Positions 22,655-34,605 are shown, counted from the stretch's first letter. The stretch: DNA of 64,000 bases from Jaltomata sinuosa (GCA_003996215.1 QJPP01005275.1:1-64000), one strand, 5' to 3'. Program-made: numbers and translations. Notes: generated by a model from the letters alone, not told the origin.

Positions 22655-25600
22655 TGTAATGACCCTTCCGGTTATTTTCCACGTATACATTTTCCTTGTA
22701 CCGTTAGAGCTTGTTTGTAGCGGCCCCAAGTCATTTAAGGCTTGTTGGGACCGGTAGTTCGGTGCTGGGGCCATTTTTTTGGTCGTATGATAAGTTTTGA
22801 AGTCAATCAAGTCGGCAAAAGTTATCGTAAGTTTCTTTAATAAATTTTCTGAACTTTGGGTAAAATGTCTCAGAGATTTTCTCTCAATATATAAAGAGTT
22901 ATAAGTCCCCCAAAATACCAAATCGAAGGTCTACGAGTCTAGTTTCCAACGCATAAAACCTCACGTCCAACTGATCTCGGAGGAAAATGTTATGACTGTT
23001 TTACCGCGGACTGTCTGGCAGAAACCGGGTCGCGAACCGGGTCGCGAACCGGGTGGGGTCAAAATCGATTTAAAGCCTCAACTTCACGTTTTAAAATGCC
23101 ATTTCAGTTCTGAAACAGTGAGAAAACATAAGGGAGGGTTCCAAGAGAGTTCTTGAATATCAAAATCGTGCGATGGTGAATTGCGAACCTAAATTTAAGA
23201 ATTTTATTAGCATCGCGCGTATATTTGAAAATATTTTATTTTAAAGTTATATTTTTTTATTACCTTTTTTTAGTATTTTAAAGGTCTATGAAAAATACTT
23301 TTATTATGATATAATTGTGTATGTACTTATTTTATAAGGTTTGTATACATTGTAATATTTTAACGGAGATAGTAAACTTTGTTATGTTAAAAATTATTAT
23401 TATAATATAGTAGATTTTATTCGAAATGATTTTCTATCAATTATGATATATTTGAAAAGTTGTATTTATTTTACTACAAACTTATGTAATACCCGAGTAT
23501 ATATATAACGAGATAAATAATAGAGGTGTTACACCTCCACTTCCACGTAGAAGTGGAGGGAGTGCACAACGTGGATTAATTGCCACAATTGGCAAGTTAA
23601 TGTAAGCATTAATGGTTGATCCTCCAATTCTTTAAGTGGAACATTTTCATTTTCCTGTAGGAATTAAAAGATTAGTTGAACAAGAAATTTTTTAGGTGAG
23701 AGCATTAACCTACCACTACAATAACTTCTCCAGCACTTTGCTTAGCCACGCTACTAAGTACTAGTTAGAATATCTCTTGCATATGTTCTATCTGTGTATG
23801 ATTTTGTACGCTGGGAAGAGATTTGGTGGGGAAAAAAATGCTTTTAACACTTCATTTGATCATCGAAAGAAAATCAATTATCTACGTCAAATTATTCAAG
23901 CCCGAGTTCAAGTTTGATTTCATTTCAGAGCTTCTCGGACATCGTCATTCTAATAGCTTGTCATCGGATGACAGGTAGGTTATGGTTTAAAATCCCTAGA
24001 CTTAGCATATATCAGATAAAATTGTATTAATGGGCATCCTTGGGTTGGTTTATTAGGTTGGTACCACAGACCTCGACCGCTTTATTCATGTCCGCCTACT
24101 TTTGTTTCTCCGTTGCTTGTAGTAATTGCCGATATATTTTATTTACCCTTGTGGTCCTGTGAGACCTTGTTGACTCTGAAACATAGAAGGTGGGATTTTG
24201 GGAATGTCCGCGAGTCCCGGGCATAGAATTATCCTTCTAGGCTGGTTATGCTTGCTGAGTAGCTGTGGGCCTGTGCAGGGTCGATAGATTGATTGTGAGC
24301 TGCTCGGCGGCTATTGTGTTTGATCATACCATTTCCATGCATATAAAGAGGTTTTATCCATGTTTTACTACGGTTTGGGCTTCGGGCCTACTGACACTAT
24401 TTTCTAAACCTTGCATGGCCCCGGGGGCCCATTTTTGATGGAAATAATTTGGAAATGATTTGATTTAACTTGTGTATATTCTTGGGTAAAAGAAAGTAAA
24501 ATTATAATTTAAATCACCAGTTTTACGATTAACGCTAGACTCGGAAGGGCCGGGGTGCTAGTTGAGTTTTTTTGCTATTTGAGATAATTTTAGCCTCGGT
24601 CGGACCGAGCACCCGAGATGACTTTCTACTGTTTAGACCCGGTTATGCCCGGGCACCCTTGGAGGGGTTTTTTTGAGATATTTTCCTACTACTTTAGTCC
24701 TGGACAGGGTCTGGGCAAGCATATTCGAGACTGGGTCTCTATCTTGAACCCGGACTTGCTTCCGGACGACATGTTTTGATACTGAGTTTTAGTATGGGCT
24801 CAGGGACCTCCATGGACCTTGCCATCCGGGCCTGGGGCTGCGGGCTGCGTGTGCCGGAGGAAGGGTATACGGTGGAGTAGAGGTATACGGGCAGTGTCCT
24901 TCCATGGAACCTACCTGTTGGGCCGGATCGGCACCGGAGGAGGTACATACAGGGATACCATTTCACTTGAGATCTTCATGCATCATATCATTCATTGTTT
25001 GAGGCTCCACCCTTGTTTGTTGTTTGTTGATTGTACGCTCCGGTAGTATGGGATGCCGGAGGGTTTGTTTTCACTTGTTTGTGTTCCTCGGTTGTATGAG
25101 CGGCCGGGGGACTGTAGGTAGACTTTTGCTATTTACTTACAGAATTGTTCCCTGTTGCGGTTAAGTATGAAATTGGTTACTGCTAAACTGTTAGTTTCTG
25201 GATTTGAGGTTGATATGATTAGTTGAGTTGATTCATGTCTCTGAGCATGCCTATTATTACTCTTTCTCTCTTCTTCTTACACTTGAGGTTACCGGTATAC
25301 CGTCCATTTCGTAAACTTATTTTGTATACACTGTTGTTGCGAGGACCCCAGGTGCATTATTTCTTACTTTCACCTGTGCCTATGGTGTGTATATTCTGCT
25401 TACTGGCCTCACATGTGGTTCTGTTGATTTCCCTCTGGCTAGTTCCTGTGTACCTTTCGTTGATTTCTGTGACTGCTTGCTTCTATTCTGTCTGTTACTA
25501 CGCTTTTATCTTATATGTGCCCAGTCGGCCTATGATACCTACTGGGTACCTTATGCTTCGCATTTGGTGCTCACCCTACCCCCCTGTATCTTTGGGTGCA

Positions 25601-26029
25601 GATCCTAGCATGGGCCATCGTCGTTAGATCGCTGTGATTCGTGCTTGGAGATCTATTGGGGACTACTTCAGACTGAGGGTGAGCTCTTGGCGATCGGAGC
25701 TTAGCTTTAGTTTATCTTTTGCTTCATGTACTCTGTTACCATTCAGAGACATCTGTATATATTGTTTTGGATCATTTGCACTCCATGTATGTAGTTTTGG
25801 CTCTATACTATGATACCAGGTCTTGGGGTTTGGTTTAGTTTCTGCATATGTATATATATACTCCTGTTATCTATTCTCCTCATCTTACTCTCTTACTTTT
25901 GCTTATTAAACTATTCTTCCGCTTATTTGTTAGATAGTAGCCCATTACTAACTGTCTTGGGCTACGGGAATTGGATCGCCTACTGGGGGGTTGTAGGTGC
26001 TATCATGACCGAGAAATCGGGTCGTGACA
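22655..26029 (+). repeat. 3' LTR of gypsy element 2 (3.37 kb)
   Basis: It begins TGTAATGACCC and ends GTCGTGACA. It matches the 5' LTR with scattered substitutions and short indels. It is followed by TATAA, the right target duplication. Confidence 0.92.
25523..25550 (+). repeat. LTR-conserved block in element 2 3' LTR
   Basis: AGTCGGCCTATGATACCTAC continuing TGGGTACC. It differs by one base from the copy in the 5' LTR. Confidence 0.6.
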
Positions 26030-26034
26030 TATAA
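26030..26034 (+). repeat. Target site duplication TATAA, right copy (element 2)
   Basis: It pairs with TATAG at 14120-14124, with one mismatch. The sequence then continues the interrupted solo LTR in reverse orientation. Confidence 0.75.
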
Positions 26035-26540
26035 ATAGGGAGAAACACCCCAAGACATTTAACCCAAATTTGAAGAGAATTCCTTAAAGGAATTTACAAT
26101 AACTTTTTCCGACTTTTGTTTCGCAACTTGCTTGACTTCAAAACTTATCATACGACCATTTTGCGATTATAATACCTCATAACACATCCTTCTTAGAATA
26201 TTAGACACTATTAGTCTTACCCCAAAGGCACGAGTTACTTTAAACCTTCCAAACGGGCGAGGTGTTACACGAGACATTTTCTTAACTCAAACTTTCGAGT
26301 AAGGGATTCCTTTGACCTAGAACCTTGGTTTAATTCTTTGATATTACCAAGAATGTTGTCGGAAGTCAACGATTTCCAAAGTTGAAGCTCTAAAACAAGG
26401 AACGACCATAAAGACCAAAGAAACGGCCGGGGCACCGAACTACCGGTCCCGACAAGCCATAAATGACTTGGGCCGCTACAAGTAAGCTCTAATGGTACAA
26501 GAAAGGAAAAAACGTGTAAATGACCGGAAGGGTCATTACA
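26035..26540 (-). mobile_element. Solo LTR, second segment
   Basis: Read on the minus strand it begins TGTAATGACCCTTCCGG and continues with family LTR sequence to the break at element 2. Relative to the other LTRs it carries about 250 extra bases (roughly 26160-26410), including GGTGTTACACG. This may be a subfamily difference or an older insertion. The terminus at 26540 is followed by the CCTTT duplication. Confidence 0.88.
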
Positions 26541-26545
26541 CCTTT
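26541..26545 (+). repeat. Target site duplication CCTTT, right copy (solo LTR)
   Basis: Identical to 10704-10708, directly after the LTR terminus ...GGGTCATTACA. Confidence 0.92.
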
Positions 26546-28174
26546 CATAAATGCAATTTATCCTTTTACCAGCATAGACTCAAAAGGATTCTCTACTACT
26601 TATAATAATTCTGAAATAAGTTATACTTTTGTTACAGATCCAGTAACTAGAGATATAAATGCTTTAATTGATATGAAGCAAAGACATGTATATTCTTTGT
26701 AACTGGAATTGTTTAGTCTAAACATTTTTTATTCTCTAAAATCTGCAAAGGTACAGAAAAAAAATAAATTAATTTCCCAACAAATTGTTGTTGATATCTG
26801 TGCAGATCATCCCAGTGCTTTTTGGAATCGAAAAAAGCATATTGTCACCCTTCCGTATGAAGATAATTTTTCAGAAGATAATATCCCTACTAAATCGCGT
26901 CCCTTTCAAATGAACGCTGAGTTAGTAGAATTTTGCAAGAAAGAAATTGATAGTTTATTGCAAAAGGGTTTGATCAAACCTTCTAAATCTCCTTGGTCAT
27001 GCACTGCATTTTATGTCAATAATGCTGCTGAAATGGAGCGAGGTGCTCCTAGATTAGTTATTAATTATAAACCATTGAATAAATTTTTAAAATGGATTAG
27101 GTATCCTATCCCCAATAAAAATGATTTATTGTCAAGATTATATGATGCCAATATATTTTCTAAATTTGATTTAAAATCAGGTTATTGGCAGATCCAAATA
27201 TTTAAAGAGCATACTTATAAACTGCTTTTAGTGTTCCATTTGGGCAATATGAATGGAATGTTATGCCTTTTGGTTTGAAAAATGCCCCATCTGAATTTTA
27301 GAAAATCATGAATGACATTTTTAATCCATATTTGGATTTCATTATTGTTTATATCGATGATATTTTGGTATTTTATAAAACATTAGAAATGCATATAAAG
27401 CATCTTGATATTTTTAAGAAAATTGTTATTCAAAATGGTTTAGTTATCTCAAAACCAAAAATGAGTTTGTTCCAAACTAATGTGCGATTTCTAGGACATC
27501 ATATTTGTCAAGGGAAGAATACTCCAATTCAAAGATCTATTGAATTTGCATCAAAATTTTCTGATGTCATCACTGATAGGACTCAGTTACAAAGGTTCTT
27601 GGGAAGCTTAAATTATGTATCCCCATTCTATAAGAATCTTTCTCGTGATTTAGCCCCTTTATATGATAGGCTAAAAAAGAATTATAAGTCTCCTTGGACT
27701 GATAGTCATACCACTCTGGTACAAAATATTAAACTCCGTGTTCAGTCTTTGCCTTGTTTAACTCTGGCTAACCCTGCTTGGCAAAAAATTATTGAGACAG
27801 ATGCATCTAATATTGGTTATGGTGGGATATTGAAACAAATAAATCCCAACGACAAAAATGAGTATTTAATAAGATTCCACTCTGGCAAATAGACTGAAGT
27901 CCAAAGAAAATATGCCACTATGGCGCATGAAATGCTAACTATTGTAAAATGTGTTTTAAAATTTCAGGATGATTTATACAATCAAAAGTTTTTGATAAAA
28001 ACAGATGCTCAATCGGTGAAGTATATGTTTGACAAAGATTTTAAGCATGATGCTTCTAAACTAATATTCGCAAGGTGGCAGGCTCAATTAGCCCCTTTTG
28101 ATTTTGAAATTCATTATAAAAAGGAAAGTGATAATTCCTTACCGGATTTCTTATCCCGAGAATACCTCCAATAA
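26541..28174 (+). pseudogene. EPRV copy A2: reverse transcriptase and RNase H
   Basis: Coding resumes after the solo LTR with the protease-RT linker (FINAIYPFTSIDS), then RT: KGLIKPSKSPWSCTAFYV, FSKFDLKSGYWQIQ and the catalytic YIDD box (27350-27361). RNase H ends at LPDFLSREYL. Breaks: a stop at 26699-26701, a frameshift near 27225, TAG at 27298-27300, and TAG at 27890-27892 in place of a Trp codon. Unlike copy B the YIDD residues are intact, but the gene is not translatable as a whole. The stop TAA (28172-28174) lies 1 nt before the next ATG. Confidence 0.88.
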
Positions 28175-28175
28175 A

Positions 28176-28334
28176 ATGAATTTTTACGCAGTCTTTTTTA
28201 ATGAAAAAACTTTAATTACTATTTTTAAGGTAATCACATTTAATAAAGACTTGAAAAGTCTATTAATTGATAAAATTATTGATAACATTATCAAGGAAGA
28301 TTTGTCAATCCATGAATACTCAGAAATCATCTGA
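28176..28334 (+). CDS. EPRV copy A2: conserved small ORF (53 aa)
   Basis: It begins MNFYAVFFNEKTLITIFK and matches the N-terminus of the 66-aa ORFs at 5021 and 34405, then diverges. The start lies just after the polymerase stop. No domain is recognised. Confidence 0.45.
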   Translation: MNFYAVFFNEKTLITIFKVITFNKDLKSLLIDKIIDNIIKEDLSIHEYSEII

Positions 28335-28371
28335 CAAAATAGACATAATCATCAATTGCTATGTGTGCAGT

Positions 28372-29767
28372 ATGGATCCTCCATGGATTCGAGGTAGAGG
28401 CAGAGGAAGGGGGAGATCAACCCCAGGGAGATCATCCTACGATCCTCATCAAACTCCCTAGTTATACAAATGGGAAGAAAGAGTTTAGTAAATGAGAAGA
28501 TTTCTCAGAAAGGTGAATCTTCATCTATTCATCTAGAAGATATTTCAGAAAACAGTCCGTTATACGGTCATTTGCAGGCATATTTAGCCGCCCAGAAGCA
28601 AAGTAATACTTTTGCTTCAATCGCTAAAGAGGAAAATAATGATATCAAGTCCTATGAAAAGTTACCAAAAAGAGAAATGATATTTCTCGTAGAAAACTCT
28701 GAGCTTCAGAGAGAAGATGAGCCATGGAAGATACTCCAAAGGTACTTAATAAATGGGTTATACTATCCGGGTGAGTCATACAAAATCCGTGCTTATTATG
28801 AGACAATCCTGACGTACAGGAAGTGCAGAATTTCAGCACTTTGCCGGTTATAACACCGCAGAGAATGTTTATAACTTCTCCAAAATCATTATTAAACAGA
28901 TTATATCTGTTGAAGATTGGGGAATCTCTACAATGAAAGAAAGGCAGATAAGCCTTAACCAGTCTCGTATGAACTTTACATACTGGGATTATATTCAAGC
29001 ATTTGATAGAGTGCTATACTATAATAATGATAGACATAAACACACTTGGTTCATAAAGGTGTGTGCAAAGATATTTGCGGAACCCATCCCAAATTGGTTT
29101 TTGAATTGGTGGTCATACCACGGTCCCACAATCCAGATCTTACCCTATCAATTCCTTATGTTATACAAGGAATGGACCAAAGTGTCACCTAATTTAAATC
29201 GATTATATCATGCAGATCATATCTGCAATTTGGAAAAAAATTGATCAAATCTATTTCTTTATTGAATTCTTTATTCCATGGATTCATAAATGGACTCATG
29301 AATTAGGGTTCACTGAAGAAAAGATTCCATGTCTATACAGGACCTTTTATAATATTTTTTGGGACAAATTGATGAAAATAGATCCCAAAACAAAGGTTTT
29401 ACATGGCCAAGAACTTATTGATTCCATTAAACTACGAATCACAGAATACACTCGAGCCTCTCAGAAGGGAATTATCGATGAAAGTTCGATCAGGCATATC
29501 GCCAGAAAGATCTCTTTCCAAGATGGATATAAAGAATAAATGATCACTGAATATTTAGAAGAGGTCAAGAGAAATCTACTTCTGACGATAAACCAGATAG
29601 ATAAATCAGACACTTCCATGCGGAGTGAAATAAGTAATGATGATATCGGAGAATCTCAGCCTATCGAAACAGACAAAATATTGTCTACTGATGATATTCG
29701 AGAGACAGAAGATTTTCTGCAACAGATCCAAGCCATGGAGAAAAGACATGGTAAAGACAAACAATAA
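28372..29767 (+). pseudogene. EPRV copy A2: terminal ORF (transactivator position)
   Basis: It starts at ATG 28372 (MDPPW, then Arg/Gly-rich). A TAG at 28459-28461 and several frameshifts break it. Pieces are 28372-28461, 28470-28853, 28933-29244 (NWFLNWWSYHGPTIQILP), 29210-29539 and 29540-29767 (acidic C-terminus). It is homologous throughout to 5245-6636. TGTGTGCAG sits in front of the start, the same place as TTTGCAG in copies A and B. The function is inferred from gene order only. Confidence 0.65.
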
Positions 29768-29820
29768 AGAAATCATGGACCCCACAAAACAGTAAAGACG
29801 CTGGGGACCCCAACAAACAA

Positions 29821-29857
29821 CAGTAGATACACTGTACTAACAGTAGATATACTGTAC
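29821..29857 (+). promoter_or_regulatory. Duplicated CAGTAGATACACTGTAC element, EPRV promoter of copy B
   Basis: Two copies lie 3 bp apart, upstream of the TATA-like box. The same motif is duplicated upstream of the copy A promoter (6652-6692), although the rest of the two promoters has diverged. Confidence 0.45.
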
Positions 29858-29916
29858 AGGGACCCAGATATGGGACACATTTCACAGTATATAGATTCTT
29901 TTATGTTTTTTTTTTC

Positions 29917-29923
29917 TATTTAA
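29917..29923 (+). promoter_or_regulatory. TATA-like box of EPRV promoter, copy B
   Basis: TATTTAA lies about 15 bp ahead of CTTTCATTTCAG, which matches the start region of the copy A promoter (TATAAATA...CTTTCATTTC). It is weaker than copy A. Confidence 0.45.
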
Positions 29924-29929
29924 GAGGTC

Positions 29930-30600
29930 TTTCATTTCAGTTGAAAGAAAAGAAAAATACAAAAATTGTAAAATTCTCTCTCTAGATAACTCTCTTATTG
30001 TACATCTCTCATTGTAAATCTTTTATCAAATTCAAGAATCAGTTCTTGGAGACATCCATTATTTAGTTTTATTTTAGTTACAACTCTCCTAGCCAGGACG
30101 ATGTCCGGCTAAAGATATCATATCTATGTTGAATAACTAACTTCTCTCCTATATACACCATGAACGGATCTAAGCTTTATTAAAATATAAAGAAATTTTG
30201 TTATGGTTTCTCAACTTGGTTCTGAGATCGAGGTATAGTCAGATCTAGCACTACTCTTATTGTCTTTGCCTTAGTGGCTACGTCTGGTCAGCCGTGGACC
30301 TAAGCCCGATGTTGAGGAGAAAAAGGGTGTCCTTTCCCGGTTAGAACCACCAGACACATGGGCTCAATAAGAAGTATGTATTAGATTCTTGACAGACCCT
30401 TTGCTCAGGTAAAAGTATTACCATGCAGTTTGAGAAGCTATATGAAAATTCTTGTATATTTCAATTCTTATGCAGTGCGGACTACCGCTAGCTTAAGGAT
30501 GTTGAGTTTATAGATCTGGTTGGTAGCGCAGATTACCGCCATCCGACACCCGATCTTGTAATCTGGTATCAGAGGCTAGAACTTTCATGGGTACAAAGAC
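29930..30600 (+). other. EPRV leader of copy B
   Basis: This non-coding stretch is homologous to the tandem leaders at 6780-8870 but more diverged. Shared landmarks are the CT-rich 5' part, GATGTCCGGCTAAAG, CCCGGTTAGAAC and TTGCTCAGGTAAAAG. It ends in the primer binding site. Just downstream, a deletion joins it to the middle of the coat protein polyprotein; the movement protein gene is missing. Confidence 0.7.
30564..30576 (+). promoter_or_regulatory. EPRV primer binding site (initiator tRNA-Met)
   Basis: TGGTATCAGAGGC matches the 3' end of plant initiator tRNA-Met at 12 of its first 12-13 bases. In caulimovirids this site marks position 1 of the viral map. None of the three tandem leaders upstream contains it. 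Confidence 0.8.
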
Positions 30601-30602
30601 CG

Positions 30603-32036
30603 CCTGAGATTCAGGACTTTATATTTAAACCTCTTTACGATTTAGAAGAACTTCTTGATAAAAAGTTTTCTGAATTAGGGGCTAAGCCTATTGATTTGTC
30701 CTAAGAATTCGCAACTGATATAGAAAACACTTTTAATATTAGAAATCAAATTGATCTGGAAGTTAATAAACTTCGTGGTTATACCAATAAAAATAGTGGT
30801 AATACCAACTTTGCTTATAAACCTAGTATGCAAACGTATTATTATTCCAGACCAACCCCTCAAGATGTATTGATTGAGGAACGTGACTGGAACCAGACTA
30901 ATACCTCTTATAGTGGTACTGAAATATATGAATGGAACTTAGATGGCTTGACTGATAGACAGCTTACTATTCTTGTTCATAGAATGCTCATGTATGCAAC
31001 TATCTGTAAAAGTACTAAGAACACAGATAGAAATATTTGCAAAATGATTATTGCAGGATTCACTGGTCAACTTAGAGGCTGGTGGGAGAATTATATGAGT
31101 GTTGAAGCTAAGGCTGCAATAATAAATGCCACTGCAGACAATGAAGGTGTTGATAACTTAGGAATGGCTTTAACCAGAAACAGAGAAGACACTGTTTATA
31201 CACTGGTCTTAACCATTCTAGAACATTTTAATGGTAGATTTACCAACCAGTATGAAACTGTCCGTTCTCTATTAAATGGTCTACGATGTAGGCATTTGGG
31301 AGAATTTAGATGGTATAAAGATACTTATTTGAGTCAAGTAATGAAATTACCCGAAAACGGTCTTGAGCACTGGAAAGCTAAGTTTATAGACGACTTACCA
31401 CCATTATTTGCCGAGAGAGTCAAAAGGTCTCTAAGAAATCTGCAAGGTACTATCCCTTACGGCACTTACACTTATGAAAAACTTAGAGGAACTTGCACTC
31501 AAGAAGGTATCAACTTGTGCAACGAATTAAAACTATCCAGACAGCTTAAGATTGATAAGCTTAGAGAAAGATCCCAGTTAGGAAATTTCTGTACCCAGTT
31601 CGGTTTACCAGATACCGCTGCTAATAAGCACAAAAAACCTAGGGATTTAGATCATGGTCAAAAAAAGAGATCCAGACGAAGGTCTAAGGAGGAAATAGAA
31701 GAGCGAAAAGCTCATCGTAAGTCTCATAGATTTACAAAAAATAGGTCTAGGCCTGATCTCGCAAAGATCAAGTGCTATAAGTGCGAAAAATTTGGTCACA
31801 TAGCACCCAATTGTAGGCTTGAAAAGCTTAAAGCCTTAGAACTAGATGAAGATATTCATGATAAGATCTACAACTTTTTATACACCTCAGGTTCTGAGTC
31901 AGATTATGATTCTAATTCTAGTTCACAGGAGGAGATGGATCAACCAGAATCTTCTGGTAATAACCAGACAACCACTACAGAGGCCTGTAAATGCCAAGGC
32001 GATATGTGCAAAAATAATGAATTTTATAAATTATAA
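30603..32036 (+). pseudogene. EPRV copy B: coat protein (partial)
   Basis: The frame begins inside the polyprotein (PPEIQDF, matching copy D at about 37370 on the minus strand) just after the deletion joint. It has a TAA at 30702-30704 and is then open from before 30828 to 32036. It contains the coat protein core, a basic tract and the zinc knuckle CYKCEKFGHIAPNC (31773-31814). It ends at TAA 32034-32036. That is the same codon that is TAA in copy C and CAA in copy A2. The protein binds nucleic acid and forms the capsid in living relatives. Confidence 0.85.
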
Positions 32037-32051
32037 TCGTAATTTGATGAT

Positions 32052-32669
32052 ATGAACATGCATACCATAACTTCTGATAATGTGATAGAACTACTAAAAG
32101 AAGTAACCAATAATAATCTTCGAGAAAAAATCATTCAATTGAATGCTAATAACAAAGCCAGTTCCTCGAACTCTTTTGGATCAAAAAATGATTTTGAATT
32201 GGATTATTCTGCACCATATTCTTTGTCTGAAGTTAATAATAGACTTTCCAGGCAACCTGTTGTTATACGAGATACTTCTTTTGATGATTTAAAAGGAGAA
32301 ATTAAAAATTTAAAAAATGAGATCAAGGCACTTAAACAAAATCAGATTATTTGTGATCACCGCCTTACTCAAATTGAGAAAGCTGATAGCAAAAGTAAAG
32401 GTATTATTGATAATACTTTGGCAAAATCTATCAATATTGATAATAAGCAAAACATGTTTTTGAGAATGATGCAAATCGTTACCGCCCATAAATGGTTTGT
32501 TAAATGCACCATTTTAATTGATAATACTTTTTCTATAACTGAAGTAGCTATGATTGATAGCGGGGCCGACGTAAGTTGTATTCAAGAGGGCCTTGTACCA
32601 ACAAAATATTTTGAAAAAATAACTCATATGGTTAGATCTGCTTCAGGTCATGCTTTGGATATAAAATAA
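32052..32669 (+). pseudogene. EPRV copy B: protease region
   Basis: The frame starts 15 nt after the coat protein stop with MNMHTITSDNVIELL. A Lys/Asn-rich helical region comes next, then the retropepsin motif MIDSGADVSCIQEG. It ends at TAA 32667-32669, where copy C has a Tyr codon. A frameshift just after (around 32690) moves the trace into the frame used by the RT segment. The placement of an ATG shortly after the coat protein stop suggests the polymerase may have been a separate ORF. Confidence 0.8.
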
Positions 32670-32704
32670 AAATTGCCTAACACACGAATTTGCTAGAATA
32701 AAGT

Positions 32705-34408
32705 GTGTATTCCTCACTTCTTTTTCCTAGTGAAAAATCAGTTATACCCTCCAATTATATACTCGGAACCCCTTTCATAAATGCAATTTATCCTTTTACT
32801 AGCATAACGGCTAAGGGTTTTTGTGCTACTTACAAAGGACAAAACATCAATTATACTTTTATCACTGATCCTGTTTCTCGTGATATAAATGCATTAATTA
32901 ATATGAAACAAAAATATATTGATTCTTTACAATTTGAATTATTTAGTTTAAATATATTTGATACTTTGAAATCCACCAAAGTACAAGAAAAAATAAAATT
33001 GATTTATGAGAAGATAGCCGTTGATATTTGTGCTGATCATCCTAGTGCTTTTTGGAATCAAAAAAAGCATATTGTAACCCTTCCATATGAAGAAGACTTC
33101 TCTGAGGATAATAATCCTACCAAATCTCGTCCCTGCCATATGAACGCCGAATTGGTTGAATTCTACAAAAGAGAAATTGATATGTTATTACAGAAGGGTT
33201 TGATAAAACCTTCCAAATCTCCTTGGTCTTGCACTGCCTTTTATGTTAATAATGTTGCGAAAAAAGAACGGGGAGTACCCAGGTTAGTAATAAATTACAA
33301 ACCTTTAAACAAACATCTTAAATGGATTCGGTATCCTATTCCGAATAAAAGAGATTTATTGTCAAGATTATATGATGCTAACATCTTTTCAAAGTTTGAT
33401 TTGAAGTCAGGATATTGGCAGATACAAATTTTCAAATAACATTCTTATAGAACAGCTTTCAACATCCCATTTGGACAATACAAATGGAATGTGATGCCAT
33501 TCAGTTTAAAAAATGCCCCTTCAGAATTTCAGAAAATTATGAACGATATTTTCAATCCCTATTTAGACTTCACCATAGTCTATATTGATGTTGTTTTGAT
33601 TTATTCCAAAACTTTGGAAACTCATATTAAACACCTAGACGTGTTTAAGAAAATTGTGATACAAAATGGTTTGGTGATTTCTAAACCAAAAATGAGTCTT
33701 TTCCAGACTAATGTCCGATTTCTAGGACATCTTATTTGTCAAGGAAAAGTAACCCCTATTCAGAGATCAATTGATTTTGCTTCAAAATTTCCTGATGTTA
33801 TCACAGACAGAACCCAGCTTCAAAGGTTCTTGGGAAGTTTAAATTACATTTCTCCCTTTTAAAAAGATCTATCAAGAGATTTAGCCCCTCTGTATGATAG
33901 GCTTAAAAAGGATCGGAAAAAACCTTGGACTGCTAGTCTCACTGACTTGGTCAAAAATATCAAAATCAGGGTTAAAACCTTGCCTTGTCTAACTCTTGCT
34001 AATCCAACCTGGAAAACGATTATAGGGACCGATGCATCCAACATCGGCTAAGGCAGGATTTTGAAACAAATCAACCCGAATGATAAGAATGAATATTTGA
34101 TTCGATTTCATTCAGGAAAATGGAGCGATGCTCAGAAAAAATATTCTACGGTGGTACACAAAATGTTAACCATAGTTAAATGTGTTTTAAAATTTCAAGA
34201 TGATTTATACAATCAAAAGTTTTTGATAAAAACAGATGCTCAATTAGTGAAATATATGTTTGATAAAGATTTCAAACATGACGCGTCAAAATTGATGTTT
34301 GCTAGATGGCAAGCTCAACTAGCCCCATTTGATTTCGAAATTCATTACAAAAAGGGAAGCGATAACTCTCTCCCAGATTTCTTATCCATGGAATACCTTT
34401 CACAATGA
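32705..34408 (+). pseudogene. EPRV copy B: reverse transcriptase and RNase H
   Basis: One frame holds the whole region with three in-frame stops: 33437-33439, 33860-33862 and one near 34050. RT motifs are present (KGLIKPSKSPWSCTAFYV, FSKFDLKSGYWQIQ). The catalytic box at 33581-33592 reads YIDV instead of YIDD, so the second Asp is gone. RNase H ends FEIHYKKGSDNSLPDFLSMEYL. The stop TGA overlaps the next ATG as ATGA (34405-34408). Copy A2 keeps YIDD, so this copy is catalytically dead as well as interrupted. Confidence 0.88.
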
Positions 34409-34605
34409 GTTATCTAGCCCCCTTCTTTACTGAAAAAACCCTAATCACGATCTTAAAGATTGTTCCTCTTAATAGAGATGTACATGAACTTATTATATGG
34501 AGAATTATAGATGGCATGATAATGGATGTCTTGTTCTATGAAGAAATCATCAATCTAGAAGAAGAAAGATATTTCTATGATAATTATTATGATACATGCG
34601 AATAA
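34405..34605 (+). CDS. EPRV copy B: conserved small ORF (66 aa)
   Basis: It is nearly identical to the ORF at 5021-5221, with the same ATGA overlap at the start and the same acidic Tyr-rich end. Only a few residues differ, while the neighbouring genes carry stops. No known domain. Confidence 0.55.
   Translation: MSYLAPFFTEKTLITILKIVPLNRDVHELIIWRIIDGMIMDVLFYEEIINLEEERYFYDNYYDTCE

Larger units (their letters stand above)
14125..26029 (+). mobile_element. Complete Tekay/Del-like Ty3-gypsy element 2 (11.9 kb), nested in the solo LTR
   Basis: The element has a 5' LTR (14125-17484), an iMet primer site (17488-17500), gag, protease, RT, RNase H, integrase with chromodomain, and a 3' LTR (22655-26029). 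It is flanked by TATAG/TATAA. The two LTRs are very similar by eye, which suggests a fairly recent insertion. The coding region has several frameshifts and stops and a damaged zinc knuckle, so it is not autonomous now. It is the youngest layer of the nest: EPRV, then solo LTR, then this element. Confidence 0.93.

Noticed and set aside
30564..30576. The tRNA-Met-like primer site considered as a gypsy element start
   Set aside because: It follows EPRV leader sequence homologous to 6780-8870, no LTR end precedes it, and EPRV coat protein coding follows; it is the pararetroviral primer site.
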